Positions 12,174 to 24,290 of a DNA stretch of 64,000 bases are shown here, piece after piece. Within the stretch, counting starts at the first letter, position 1. Each line of letters starts with the position of its first letter. This DNA is from Protonemura montana (Eukaryota > Arthropoda > Insecta > Plecoptera > Nemouridae). The notes under the pieces are model-generated. The model did no database searches. It saw only the letters and a program-made list of their open reading frames with translations, and was not told where the DNA came from. Made by a program: the position numbers and the translations under genes. The stretch lies in NCBI GenBank assembly GCA_947568835.1, contig OX387609.1, forward strand, positions 14,253,708 through 14,317,707, in the 5' to 3' direction.

Positions 12174-13230
12174 CGTGTTTTTCTCTATTTCGTATTGATT
12201 GCTCGTCACCCACGCAAGGTTTATGCCAAATTGTATCAAACTTGCCCAACTCTGAGCTAAAGAAAGTTGAATATACTTGAGAATTTTAATATTTTGTGAC
12301 TACTTCTTGCTGTAAGGAGGTGTTTTTGATCTCTGGAAATATAACCACGCAGTGGTGATATTGGTTATCTCGCACGAGAATTCCTTTGCTTAAATTACAA
12401 ATAAAATAAAATAAAAAATAAAAATAACTGTTGCCATGTTTGGAGTTGTTATTTTTAGCATTTCATACATAAATACTGCAATATTGTTATATTGGTAAGC
12501 AAGCACCTGCCAAAAAGAATTCAATGTGCAAAAGCTCCTGGTAATATTGTTGATTTAATTTATATTAAAATTTTGGGCGCTCATCCATTGGATTCTAATT
12601 AGTAAGACAATACAAAAAAGTGCAAACCTTGTCAAAATATTATCTGCAAAGCGACGCTATGAGTGCCAATTGTTAGACCTAATGCAACTGTCAATCTAGG
12701 TACAGTTGTCAAGCTCGGTCTTTCGACTTCTATGTCCTCACGCACAGCCTTCTCCATCGTTCCAAGCGAAGCAAATCATTATGCAGATTTCTTGGTCCTC
12801 AACAACAGCTAATCACTGAAAATGAGCTACGCTCGTTTTTCTCCCCGCTTTAATCCGAGCTAATGAATGGCTAATTACCGATGTAATGCGATGTAAAGCA
12901 ATCAAATGCAAGAGCAGATTTTTTTACATACAATACAAAATGAGTGATGTTTATTTTGATATTCGTCTGTGACGCGATACAATTATCCTTCAATGTCGAT
13001 CTAACAACTCTATGGAAATAAAGTACAAGCAAGTCACATCAATTTCATTGAGCATTTTATTAGCTGTAGATTATTTCAAGACAATTTATGAAGGTAATTA
13101 GGGTAAGCATGCAAATTAGATTTTTATGATTCAGATTTAGCTTTCAGCATAAATCACTTCACTGTCGTTTGAAACTCATCTAAAAAGTATCGCGTTTAAG
13201 GATGAGGGTGTCAAGAGATGTAATGTCATG
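12174..13230. other. AT-rich noncoding DNA
   Basis: Includes an A/T-rich simple stretch near 12400-12425. No gene or element was recognised. Confidence 0.45.
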
Positions 13231-13522
13231 TTTTATTATTATTAGGAACACTGATAACCTCTCAAAAATTGGTGCCCAAACGGGGACTCGAACCCCGATT
13301 GCTCTAACCAATTAAGCTACTTGCGCTTCCATTCTAAAATGGTTCTACTCCTTGGAGATCCGTTTTTCTCAACAAATACACTAAAATCGTCTCAAAAATG
13401 ATGTGTCCCAGTAGCTCAATTGGTTGAGGAACACCCGTGACAGGTGGAGATCGGGGTTCGAGTCCCCATAGTTCAAGAGGTTACCAGTTTTGTGAGTTTA
13501 TTAGTGTTCTTAATAGTAAAAT
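13231..13522 (+). mobile_element. inverted-repeat element with two opposed tRNA-like arms, copy T2
   Basis: Terminal inverted repeats (TTATTATTAGGAACACTGAT on the left; its counterpart ends near 13521) enclose tRNA-like sequence on both arms in opposite orientation. The right arm (about 13407-13470, plus strand) has a perfect box A (TAGCTCAATTGG), an anticodon-arm-like CACC-7nt-GGTG hairpin, and a perfect box B (GGTTCGAGTCC) within a GGGG/CCCC T-stem. The left arm carries the inverted T-stem and box A but lacks the anticodon arm. It is not a functional tRNA: no paired acceptor stem is visible. Confidence 0.7.
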
Positions 13523-13751
13523 ACTTTGATTATTGCAAACATTATTTATTTTAATCAGATTTCATAAACATGCCAACCCATTGCAAAGACCGTGATAGAT
13601 ATAAGTTAAGAGAAACTCAATTCAACCAGAGTTTCTATCAATTTTGAGTCACTTCTTAATATCTTATTTCAGGGAACATAAGATAAATAAAACCACGTTG
13701 TAAAATAAATACATTTTTTGCTAAAATTGAACAAAATCGATGGAATATCTT
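13523..13751. other. 3' flank of the CAP gene
   Basis: AT-rich sequence downstream of the minus-strand gene. A possible polyadenylation signal (AATAAA on the minus strand) lies in the TTTATT near 13546. Confidence 0.35.
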
Positions 13752-14561
13752 TCACAAAAAATATTTCAAAACCACAACAGCAAGAACTTCAATCCCCGAC
13801 CGAAGTCCAATAACACCAGAATCCTTCATTTCCCCGCACAGTCCCGTTAAAGTAGCCTTCCCCTTGTACGTCTCGGGGCACTCCGAAGTAATCGCACCTT
13901 CTTTGTACACCGGCTGACCCTCTTGGTTACCCGGCGGGACGTAAATGCAGACCAACGACTCCCGATTATCCTCACCATCTTGGTACCTAGCAATGGTGCA
14001 ACCAACGCGTTCGGTATCGGCCCAAATCAGCTGTGTGAACCGTGCGGTTGTCTCATCGAATGCGTAATTCTTCACAGTAGTTTCGAGGTCCTCAACCTCA
14101 GCAAACCACGTCTTAATATGTGGTATCTTAAAATAATCTCCTTTTCCCCCTTTCATTATTTTCCCGTCATCGATGCTCAAAACCAATCCGCTATTAAACT
14201 CTTCCTTATCCCAGCAGAAATCCTTGTCAGTGAGGTTACAGCTGTTTACCCATTCTCGAGCTAGTTCTTCCAGTTGTGGGTCCCACTTCAGTTGCTTCAT
14301 GTTGGAGGATGAGCGTAGATTGGTTTGCAAGCCTTGTGCGACGTAACTGCGGTATAGGTTGTGTTGACGTAGGATTGCGACTCGGTCGTATAAAGGACTG
14401 ACCCAATCAGTTTTGAATAAACAGTTTCTTTCGGGGAGAAAGTCACACTCTTTGCCGGAAGAAGACATCCGTTTATTATGGCAGTGAATTTTGCAGAAAT
14501 TGGCTGATTGACAGGTACTCAAGGCCAAAAAAAGCACAAATATCGTAAGACAGACAGCCAT
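13752..14561 (-). CDS. secreted CAP-superfamily protein (antigen-5 / venom-allergen-like)
   Basis: This is a single uninterrupted frame of 269 codons from ATG. Residues 1-19 form a signal peptide (hydrophobic core, likely cut after CQS). A cysteine-rich N-terminus follows (C23, C27 in CKIHC; C39; C47), as in arthropod antigen-5 proteins. The CAP domain spans about 58-222: helix with HNLYR (67-71), CAP1 signature RFTQLIWADTE (174-184) followed by VGC, and CAP2-like LVCIYVPPGN (203-212). Family members are secreted and occur in saliva, venom and haemolymph; the biochemical role of this one is unknown. Oddities: the first position of the CAP1 GHYTQ-type motif has Arg174 where family members usually have His; the GQN motif is absent; and a hydrophobic C-terminal stretch (about 249-269) suggests a membrane or GPI-anchor signal rather than a free protein. 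It has no introns, so a retrocopy origin is possible. The ATG follows an A-rich leader and is the only reasonable start. Confidence 0.9.
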   Translation of the reverse strand: MAVCLTIFVLFLALSTCQSANFCKIHCHNKRMSSSGKECDFLPERNCLFKTDWVSPLYDRVAILRQHNLYRSYVAQGLQTNLRSSSNMKQLKWDPQLEELAREWVNSCNLTDKDFCWDKEEFNSGLVLSIDDGKIMKGGKGDYFKIPHIKTWFAEVEDLETTVKNYAFDETTARFTQLIWADTERVGCTIARYQDGEDNRESLVCIYVPPGNQEGQPVYKEGAITSECPETYKGKATLTGLCGEMKDSGVIGLRSGIEVLAVVVLKYFL

Positions 14562-14709
14562 TTTTAAAATAAATCAATCAATTAAGAAAAAAGTGACAGC
14601 AAAAAGTCAAAGCATGTGAGATAATGTTGAAAGCAGAGGCAATTTTTTATCGTTAACTGTAATTTGAGTCAGAGTCAACAAAAAATGATAGCCATTCTCA
14701 TCGTTTATA
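14562..14709. other. 5' flank of the CAP gene
   Basis: This AT-rich flank would contain the promoter. A CAATCAATTAAG stretch at about 14575-14586 resembles the (AATC)n end of the SINE family. No clear TATA box was chosen. Confidence 0.3.
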
Positions 14710-14830
14710 CCAGCACCGGGTTCACATTCAGCTACCTGCCAGCCAGACTAGCTTCATCGTCGGCCTGGAATCAACCAACAAGGTAAAACCGGTTCGTCAA
14801 AACAATGCGTCGTTAAACATCATAAACATT
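14710..14830 (+). mobile_element. SINE 3'-end relic
   Basis: GCACCGGGTTCAC near 14712 and AATGCGTCGTTAAACATCAT near 14804 match the tail of the 5S-derived SINE (compare 25810-25945 and 47260-47430). The 5S head and body are missing. Confidence 0.5.
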
Positions 14831-14999
14831 CACCTGTAGCACGAAGTGCGCGGCCTGCAGGCACGTTGCTATGGAAACACACCTGTGGCACCTTGCGCTG
14901 CGTCACCACTGCACCCTGGCGGGGAACAGGTGCAACTACGAGCGACGGCATGTCCCTGCCCGCCTCGAGCGACGCCGCAGTGGCGGTTCAACCTCGGTT
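14831..14999. other. unique flank of satellite array 2
   Basis: GC-rich unique sequence. The array starts in mid-unit at about 15000. No gene was recognised. Confidence 0.4.
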
Positions 15000-17900
15000 T
15001 GTCACTTTGACAAACTGTGTTGGCTGCTCCTGTCCAACAGCACCAATGACCGGCCACCGCTTAGCCTTGTCCCTTTGACACACTGTGTTGGCTGCTCCTG
15101 TCCAACAGCACCAAGGACCGGCCACCGCTTAGCCTTGTCTCTTTGACACACTGTGTTGGCTGCTCCTGTCCAACAGCACCAAGGACCGGCCACCGCTTAG
15201 CCTTGTCACTTTGACACACTGTGTTGGCTGATCCTGTCCAACAGCATCAAGGACCTGCCACCGCTTAGCCTTGTCCCTTTGACACTCTGTGTTGGCTGCT
15301 CCTGTCCAACAGCACCAAGGACCGGCCACCGCTTAGCCTTGTCACTTTGACACACTGTGTTGGCTGCTCCTGTCCAACAGCACCAAGGACCGGCCACCAC
15401 TTAGCCTTGTCCCTTTGACACACTGTGTTGGCTGCTCCTGTCCAACAGCACCAAGGACCGGCCACCGCTTAGCCTTGTCCCTTTGACACACTGTGTTGGC
15501 TGCTCCTGTCCAACAGCACCAAGGACCGGCCACCGCTTAGCCTTGTTACTTTGACACACTGTGTTGGCTGCTTCTGTCCAACAGCACCAAGGACCAGCCA
15601 CCGCTTAGCCTTGTCACTTTGACACACTGTGTTGGCTGCTCCTGTCCAACAGCACCAAGGACCAGCCACCGCTTAGCCTTGTCCCTTTGACACACTATGC
15701 TGGCTGCTCCTGTCCAACAGCACCAAGGACCGGCCACCGCTTAGCCTTGTCCCTTTGACACACTGTGTTGGCTGCTCCTGTCCAACAGCACCAAGGACCG
15801 GCCACCGCTTAGCCTTGTCCCTTTGACACACTGTGTTGGCTGCTCCTGTCCAACAGCACCAAGGACCGGCCACCGCTTAGCCTTGTCACTTTGACACACT
15901 GTGTTGGCTGCTCCTGTCCAACAGCACCAAGGACCGTCACCGTTTAGCCTTGTCACTTTGACACACTGTGTTGGCTGCTCCTGTCCAACAGCACCAAGGA
16001 CCGGCCACCGCTTAGCCTTGTCCCTTTGACACACTGTGTTGGCTGCTCCTGTCCAACAGCACCAAGGACCGGCCACCGCTTAGCCTTGTTACTTTGACAC
16101 ACTGTGTTGGCTGCTTCTGTCCAACAGCACCAAGGACCAGCCACCGCTTAGCCTTGTCACTTTGACACACTGTGTTGGCTGCTCCTGTCCAACAGCACCA
16201 AGGACCAGCCACCGCTTAGCCTTGTCCCTTTGACACACTATGCTGGCTGCTCCTGTCCAACAGCACCAAGGACCGGCCACCGCTTAGCCTTGTCCCTTTG
16301 ACACACTGTGTTGGCTGCTCCTGTCCAACAGCACCAAGGACCGGCCACCGCTTAGCCTTGTCCCTTTGACACACTGTGTTGGCTGCTCCTGTCCAACAGC
16401 ACCAAGGACCGGCCACCGCTTAGCCTTGTCACTTTGACACACTGTGTTGGCTGCTCCTGTCCAACAGCACCAAGGACCGTCACCGTTTAGCCTTGTCACT
16501 TTGACACACTGTGTTGGCTGCTCCTGTCCAACAGCACCAAGGACCGGCCACCGCTTAGCCTTGTCCCTTTGACACACTGTGTTGGCTGCTCCTGTCCAAC
16601 AGCACCAAGGACCGGCCACCGCTTAGCCTTGTTACTTTGACACACTGTGTTGGCTGCTTCTGTCCAACAGCACCAAGGACCAGCCATCGCTTAGCCTTGT
16701 CACTTTGACACACTGTGTTGGCTGCTCCTGTCCAACAGCACCAAGGACCAGCCACCGCTTAGCCTTGTCCCTTTGACACACTATGCTGGCTGCTCCTGTC
16801 CAACAGCACCAAGGACCGGCCACCGCTTAGCCTTGTCCCTTTGACACACTGTGTTGGCTGCTCCTGTCCAACAGCACCAAGGACCGGCCACCGCTTAGCC
16901 TTGTCCCTTTGACACACTGTGTTGGCTGCTCCTGTCCAACAGCACCAAGAACCGGCCACCGCTTAGCCTTGTCCCTTTGACACACTGTGTTGGCTGCTCC
17001 TGTCCAACAGCACCAAGGACCGGCCACCGCTTAGCCTTGTCCCTTTGACACACTGTGTTGGCTGCTCCTGTCCAACAGCACCAAGAACCGGCCACCGCTT
17101 AGCCTTGTCCCTTTGACACACTGTGTTGGCTGATCCTGTCCAACAGCATCAAGGACCTGCCACCGCTTAGCCTTGTTACTTTGACACACTGTGTTGGCTG
17201 CTCTTGTCCAACAGCACCAAGAACCGGCCACCGCTTAGCCTTGTCACTTTGACACACTGTGTTGGCTGCTCCTGTCCAACAGCACCAAGGACCGGCCACC
17301 GCTTAGCCTTGTCCCTTTGACACACTGTGTTGGCTGATCCTGTCCAACAGCATCAAGGACCTGCCACCGCTTAGCCTTGTCCCTTTGACACTCTGTGTTG
17401 GCTGCTCCTGTCCAACAGCACCAAGGACCGGCCACCGCTTAGCCTTGTCACTTTGACACACTGTGTTGGCTGCTCCTGTCCAACAGCACCAAGGACCGGC
17501 CACCACTTAGCCTTGTCCCTTTGACACACTGTGTTGGCTGCTCCTGTCCAACAGCACCAAGGACCGGCCACCGCTTAGCCTTGTCCCTTTGACACACTGT
17601 GTTGGCTGCTCCTGTCCAACAGCACCAAGGACCGGCCACCGCTTAGCCTTGTTACTTTGACACACTGTGTTGGCTGCTTCTGTCCAACAGCACCAAGGAC
17701 CAGCCACCGCTTAGCCTTGTCACTTTGACACACTGTGTTGGCTGCTCCTGTCCAACAGCACCAAGGACCAGCCACCGCTTAGCCTTGTCCCTTTGACACA
17801 CTATGCTGGCTGCTCCTGTCCAACAGCACCAAGGACCGGCCACCGCTTAGCCTTGTCCCTTTGACACACTGTGTTGGCTGCTCCTGTCCAACAGCACCAA

Positions 17901-20900
17901 GGACCGGCCACCGCTTAGCCTTGTCCCTTTGACACACTGTGTTGGCTGCTCCTGTCCAACAGCACCAAGGACCGGCCACCGCTTAGCCTTGTCACTTTGA
18001 CACACTGTGTTGGCTGCTCCTGTCCAACAGCACCAAGGACCGTCACCGTTTAGCCTTGTCACTTTGACACACTGTGTTGGCTGCTCCTGTCCAACAGCAC
18101 CAAGGACCGGCCACCGCTTAGCCTTGTCCCTTTGACACACTGTGTTGGCTGCTCCTGTCCAACAGCACCAAGGACCGGCCACCGCTTAGCCTTGTTACTT
18201 TGACACACTGTGTTGGCTGCTTCTGTCCAACAGCACCAAGGACCAGCCACCGCTTAGCCTTGTCACTTTGACACACTGTGTTGGCTGCTCCTGTCCAACA
18301 GCACCAAGGACCAGCCACCGCTTAGCCTTGTCCCTTTGACACACTATGCTGGCTGCTCCTGTCCAACAGCACCAAGGACCGGCCACCGCTTAGCCTTGTC
18401 CCTTTGACACACTGTGTTGGCTGCTCCTGTCCAACAGCACCAAGGACCGGCCACCGCTTAGCCTTGTCCCTTTGACACACTGTGTTGGCTGCTCCTGTCC
18501 AACAGCACCAAGGACCGGCCACCGCTTAGCCTTGTCACTTTGACACACTGTGTTGGCTGCTCCTGTCCAACAGCACCAAGGACCGGCCACCGCTTAGCCT
18601 TGTCCCTTTGACACACTGTGTTGGCTGCTCCTGTCCAACAGCACCAAGGACCGGCCACCGCTTAGCCTTGTTACTTTGACACACTGTGTTGGCTGCTTCT
18701 GTCCAACAGCACCAAGGACCAGCCATCGCTTAGCCTTGTCACTTTGACACACTGTGTTGGCTGCTCCTGTCCAACAGCACCAAGGACCAGCCACCGCTTA
18801 GCCTTGTCCCTTTGACACACTATGCTGGCTGCTCCTGTCCAACAGCACCAAGGACCGGCCACCGCTTAGCCTTGTCCCTTTGACACACTGTGTTGGCTGC
18901 TCCTGTCCAACAGCACCAAGGACCGGCCACCGCTTAGCCTTGTCCCTTTGACACACTGTGTTGGCTGCTCCTGTCCAACAGCACCAAGAACCGGCCACCG
19001 CTTAGCCTTGTCCCTTTGACACACTGTGTTGGCTGCTCCTGTCCAACAGCACCAAGGACCGGCCACCGCTTAGCCTTGTCCCTTTGACACACTGTGTTGG
19101 CTGCTCCTGTCCAACAGCACCAAGAACCGGCCACCGCTTAGCCTTGTCCCTTTGACACACTGTGTTGGCTGATCCTGTCCAACAGCATCAAGGACCTGCC
19201 ACCGCTTAGCCTTGTTACTTTGACACACTGTGTTGGCTGCTCTTGTCCAACAGCACCAAGAACCGGCCACCGCTTAGCCTTGTCACTTTGACACACTGTG
19301 TTGGCTGCTCCTGTCCAACAGCACCAAGGACCGGCCACCGCTTAGCCTTGTCCCTTTGACACACTGTGTTGGCTGATCCTGTCCAACAGCATCAAGGACC
19401 TGCCACCGCTTAGCCTTGTCCCTTTGACACTCTGTGTTGGCTGCTCCTGTCCAACAGCACCAAGGACCGGCCACCGCTTAGCCTTGTCACTTTGACACAC
19501 TGTGTTGGCTGCTCCTGTCCAACAGCACCAAGGACCGGCCACCACTTAGCCTTGTCCCTTTGACACACTGTGTTGGCTGCTCCTGTCCAACAGCACCAAG
19601 GACCGGCCACCGCTTAGCCTTGTCCCTTTGACACACTGTGTTGGCTGCTCCTGTCCAACAGCACCAAGGACCGGCCACCGCTTAGCCTTGTTACTTTGAC
19701 ACACTGTGTTGGCTGCTTCTGTCCAACAGCACCAAGGACCAGCCACCGCTTAGCCTTGTCACTTTGACACACTGTGTTGGCTGCTCCTGTCCAACAGCAC
19801 CAAGGACCAGCCACCGCTTAGCCTTGTCCCTTTGACACACTATGCTGGCTGCTCCTGTCCAACAGCACCAAGGACCGGCCACCGCTTAGCCTTGTCCCTT
19901 TGACACACTGTGTTGGCTGCTCCTGTCCAACAGCACCAAGGACCGGCCACCGCTTAGCCTTGTCCCTTTGACACACTGTGTTGGCTGCTCCTGTCCAACA
20001 GCACCAAGGACCGGCCACCGCTTAGCCTTGTCACTTTGACACACTGTGTTGGCTGCTCCTGTCCAACAGCACCAAGGACCGTCACCGTTTAGCCTTGTCA
20101 CTTTGACACACTGTGTTGGCTGCTCCTGTCCAACAGCACCAAGGACCGGCCACCGCTTAGCCTTGTCCCTTTGACACACTGTGTTGGCTGCTCCTGTCCA
20201 ACAGCACCAAGGACCGGCCACCGCTTAGCCTTGTTACTTTGACACACTGTGTTGGCTGCTTCTGTCCAACAGCACCAAGGACCAGCCACCGCTTAGCCTT
20301 GTCACTTTGACACACTGTGTTGGCTGCTCCTGTCCAACAGCACCAAGGACCAGCCACCGCTTAGCCTTGTCCCTTTGACACACTATGCTGGCTGCTCCTG
20401 TCCAACAGCACCAAGGACCGGCCACCGCTTAGCCTTGTCCCTTTGACACACTGTGTTGGCTGCTCCTGTCCAACAGCACCAAGGACCGGCCACCGCTTAG
20501 CCTTGTCCCTTTGACACACTGTGTTGGCTGCTCCTGTCCAACAGCACCAAGGACCGGCCACCGCTTAGCCTTGTCACTTTGACACACTGTGTTGGCTGCT
20601 CCTGTCCAACAGCACCAAGGACCGTCACCGTTTAGCCTTGTCACTTTGACACACTGTGTTGGCTGCTCCTGTCCAACAGCACCAAGGACCGGCCACCGCT
20701 TAGCCTTGTCCCTTTGACACACTGTGTTGGCTGCTCCTGTCCAACAGCACCAAGGACCGGCCACCGCTTAGCCTTGTTACTTTGACACACTGTGTTGGCT
20801 GCTTCTGTCCAACAGCACCAAGGACCAGCCACCGCTTAGCCTTGTCACTTTGACACACTGTGTTGGCTGCTCCTGTCCAACAGCACCAAGGACCAGCCAC

Positions 20901-23338
20901 CGCTTAGCCTTGTCCCTTTGACACACTATGCTGGCTGCTCCTGTCCAACAGCACCAAGGACCGGCCACCGCTTAGCCTTGTCCCTTTGACACACTGTGTT
21001 GGCTGCTCCTGTCCAACAGCACCAAGGACCGGCCACCGCTTAGCCTTGTCCCTTTGACACACTGTGTTGGCTGCTCCTGTCCAACAGCACCAAGAACCGG
21101 CCACCGCTTAGCCTTGTCCCTTTGACACACTGTGTTGGCTGCTCCTGTCCAACAGCACCAAGGACCGGCCACCGCTTAGCCTTGTCCCTTTGACACACTG
21201 TGTTGGCTGCTCCTGTCCAACAGCACCAAGAACCGGCCACCGCTTAGCCTTGTCCCTTTGACACACTGTGTTGGCTGATCCTGTCCAACAGCATCAAGGA
21301 CCTGCCACCGCTTAGCCTTGTTACTTTGACACACTGTGTTGGCTGCTCTTGTCCAACAGCACCAAGAACCGGCCACCGCTTAGCCTTGTCACTTTGACAC
21401 ACTGTGTTGGCTGCTCCTGTCCAACAGCACCAAGGACCGGCCACCGCTTAGCCTTGTCCCTTTGACACACTGTGTTGGCTGCTCCTGTCCAACAGCACCA
21501 AGGACTGGCCACCGCTTAGCCTTGTCACTTTGACACACTGTGTTGGCTGCTCCTGTGCAACAGCACCAAGGACCGGCCACCGCTTAGCCTTGTCCCTTTG
21601 ACACACTGTGTTGGCTGCTCCTGTGCAACAGCACCAAGGACCGGCCACCGCTTAGCCTTGTCACTTTGATACACTGTGTTGGCTGCTCCTGTCCAACAGT
21701 ACCAAGGACCGGCCACCGCTTAGCCTTGTCACTTTGACACACTGTGTTGGCTGCTCCTGTCCAACAGCACCAAGAACCGGCCACCGCTTAGCCTTGTCAC
21801 TTTGACACACTGTGTTGGCTGCTTCTGTCCAATAGCACCAAGGACCGGCCACCGCTTAGCCTTGTTACTTTGACACACTGTGTTGGCTGCTTCTGTCCAA
21901 CAGCACCAAGGACAGGCCACCGCTTAGCCTTGTCACTTTGACACACTGTGTTGGCTGCTCCTGTCCAACAGCACCAAGGACCTGCCACCGCTTAGCCTTG
22001 TCCCTTTGACACACTGTGTTGGCTGCTCCTGTCCAACAGCACCAAGGACCGGCCACCGCTTAGCCTTGTCCCATTGACACACTGTGTTGGCTGCTCCTGT
22101 CCAACAGCACCAAGAACCGGCCACCGCTTAGCCTTGTCACTTTGACACACTGTGTTGGCTGCTTCTGTCCAACAGCACCAAGGACCGGCCACCGCTTAGC
22201 CTTGTCACTTTGACACACTGCGGTGGCTGCTCCTGTCCAACAGCACCAAGGACCGGCCACCGCTTAGACTTGTCACTTTGACACACTGTGTTGGCTGCTC
22301 CTGTCCAACAGCACCAAGGACCGGCCACCGCTTAGTCTTGTCCCTTTGACACACTGTGTTGGCTGCTCCTGTCCAACAGCACCAAGGACCGGCCACCGCT
22401 TAGCCTTGTCCCTTTGACACACTGTGTTGGCTGCTCCTGTCCAACAGCACCAAGGACCGGCCACCGCTTAGCCTTGTCACTTTGATACACTGTGTTGGCT
22501 GCTCCTGTCCAACAGTACCAAGGACCGGCCACCGCTTAGCCTTGTCACTTTGACACACTGTGTTGGCTGCTCCTGTCCAACAGCACCAAGAACCGGCCAC
22601 CGCTTAGCCTTGTCACTTTGACACACTGTGTTGGCTGCTTCTGTCCAATAGCACCAAGGACCGGCCACCGCTTAGCCTTGTTACTTTGACACACTGTGTT
22701 GGCTGCTTCTGTCCAACAGCACCAAGGACAGGCCACCGCTTAGCCTTGTCACTTTGACACACTGTGTTGGCTGCTCCTGTCCAACAGCACCAAGGACCTG
22801 CCACCGCTTAGCCTTGTCCCTTTGACACACTGTGTTGGCTGCTCCTGTCCAACAGCACCAAGGACCGGCCACCGCTTAGCCTTGTCCCATTGACACACTG
22901 TGTTGGCTGCTCCTGTCCAACAGCACCAAGAACCGGCCACCGCTTAGCCTTGTCACTTTGACACACTGTGTTGGCTGCTTCTGTCCAACAGCACCAAGGA
23001 CCGGCCACCGCTTAGCCTTGTCACTTTGACACACTGCGGTGGCTGCTCCTGTCCAACAGCACCAAGGACCGGCCACCGCTTAGACTTGTCACTTTGACAC
23101 ACTGTGTTGGCTGCTCCTGTCCAACAGCACCAAGGACCGGCCACCGCTTAGTCTTGTCCCTTTGACACACTGTGTTGGCTGCTCCTGTCCAACAGCACCA
23201 AGGACCGGCCACCGCTTAGCCTTGTCCCTTTGACACACTGTGTTGGCTGCTCCTGTCCAACAGCACCAAGAACCGGCCACCGCTTAGCCTTGTCCCTTTG
23301 ACACACTGTGTTGGCTGCTCCTGTCCAACAGCACCAAG
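15000..23338 (-). repeat. 68-bp satellite, array 2 (about 122 copies) with higher-order repeats
   Basis: An 8.3-kb block of the same 68-bp unit as at 4763-5424, in the same orientation. Diagnostic variants recur at fixed distances. A one-base-deleted unit (GGACCGTCACCGTTTAGCC) recurs after 543 bp. A larger block recurs after 2106 and then 2039 bp (about 15.27, 17.37 and 19.41 kb; 31 and 30 units). A 12-unit block of 816 bp is duplicated at about 21.6-23.2 kb. The repeated 63-111-codon frames are by-products of the unit. Confidence 0.97.
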
Positions 23339-23999
23339 GTGTCATAATATACTCGTTGGTCACCTATCTCACACTTTAAAGACCGCCATATTGGTTAACC
23401 TGAGGCTTACGGTTCGCCACTGTCCACTTGCATAGCAACCGTGTCGTGTGTCCGCGTTAACACCTGTCGCCATGGCAATTAACTGGTGGTTAACACAATA
23501 AGTGTGTCCGTCTTTTGTGTCGGCCCCGTTCGTTGCTATGGCGGTTGCCATGAAGTCGACATGCAAGTCGGGTTTGTACAGATTTCGGGCCTGTCGGACT
23601 TTTTTATCGACATATGGGTGGATTCATTATTATGCATAGGAAGTTGAAATGGGGCAAGGTTGTTTCGATTTTTTGTGACAATTAGGTTTGTTTGGATTGA
23701 TGTTTGCAGTTGTTTCTTTGTATAGTTGGTCGTTGTTGTTTTCTTTTTATTGTGTTCTGGAAGGGGAAGCTAGTCTGCGTGTTTTGGGGAAATTAAGTCT
23801 GTCTTCGAATATCGACGGCGTGTGCCTAGAAGATGTCTGCATGATTAGGGTGTTTGGAGCGTGGAAGCGATTTCTACAGCCCCAAAGAATATCTGCTTCA
23901 AATTTAGCTGATCTGTGCCAATTTATAATTGTTTGGTTACTAATATTTTGCTATAAAACACACTTTTATCCAAAAAATATCACCTGAACTGTCAAAGTG
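23339..23999. other. unique sequence after array 2
   Basis: Contains several GTTGC-N-ATGGC type palindrome-like words (about 23430-23560). A plus-strand frame at 23688-23987 has no recognisable domain. Confidence 0.4.
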
Positions 24000-24290
24000 T
24001 TAGTTAAACCTATTGCCTTGACGACTTCCAATCACGTGCAGTGAAATTCAGATGTTTCTGTGAGCTAGAGATCCAACTTATAGTTGAACATTTTGTTGAA
24101 ACTGTTGCCATGACGACTTCCAATCACATGCAGTGAAATTCAGATGTTTCTGTGAGCTAGAGATCCAACTTATAGTTGAACATTTTGTTGAAACTGTTGC
24201 CATGACGACTTCCAATCACATTCTGTGAAATTCAGATGTTTCTGTGAGCTAGAGATCCAACTTATAGTTCAACATTGTGATAAAACCTGA
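24000..24290 (+). repeat. 92-bp dispersed repeat Q, three tandem copies
   Basis: Three copies of a unit containing TGACGACTTCCAATCAC and GAGCTAGAGATCCAACTTAT occur at 92-bp spacing and end in ATAAAACCTGACCTC. The same unit occurs inverted at 50775-51068, and a diverged single copy lies near 61960-62045. Confidence 0.8.

Noticed and set aside
13405-13470. A functional tRNA gene
   Set aside because: A and B boxes are good, but no paired acceptor stem exists and the D-arm is incomplete. The sequence belongs to an inverted-repeat element.
13923-14264. Plus-strand frame of 113 codons
   Set aside because: It is the antisense shadow of the CAP gene, which has clear domain and signal-peptide evidence on the other strand.
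15000-23338. Dozens of 63-111-codon frames with near-identical proteins
   Set aside because: They are the 68-bp unit read in rotating frames. Every unit has a TAA, the unit length is not divisible by three, and the frames overlap one another on the same strand.
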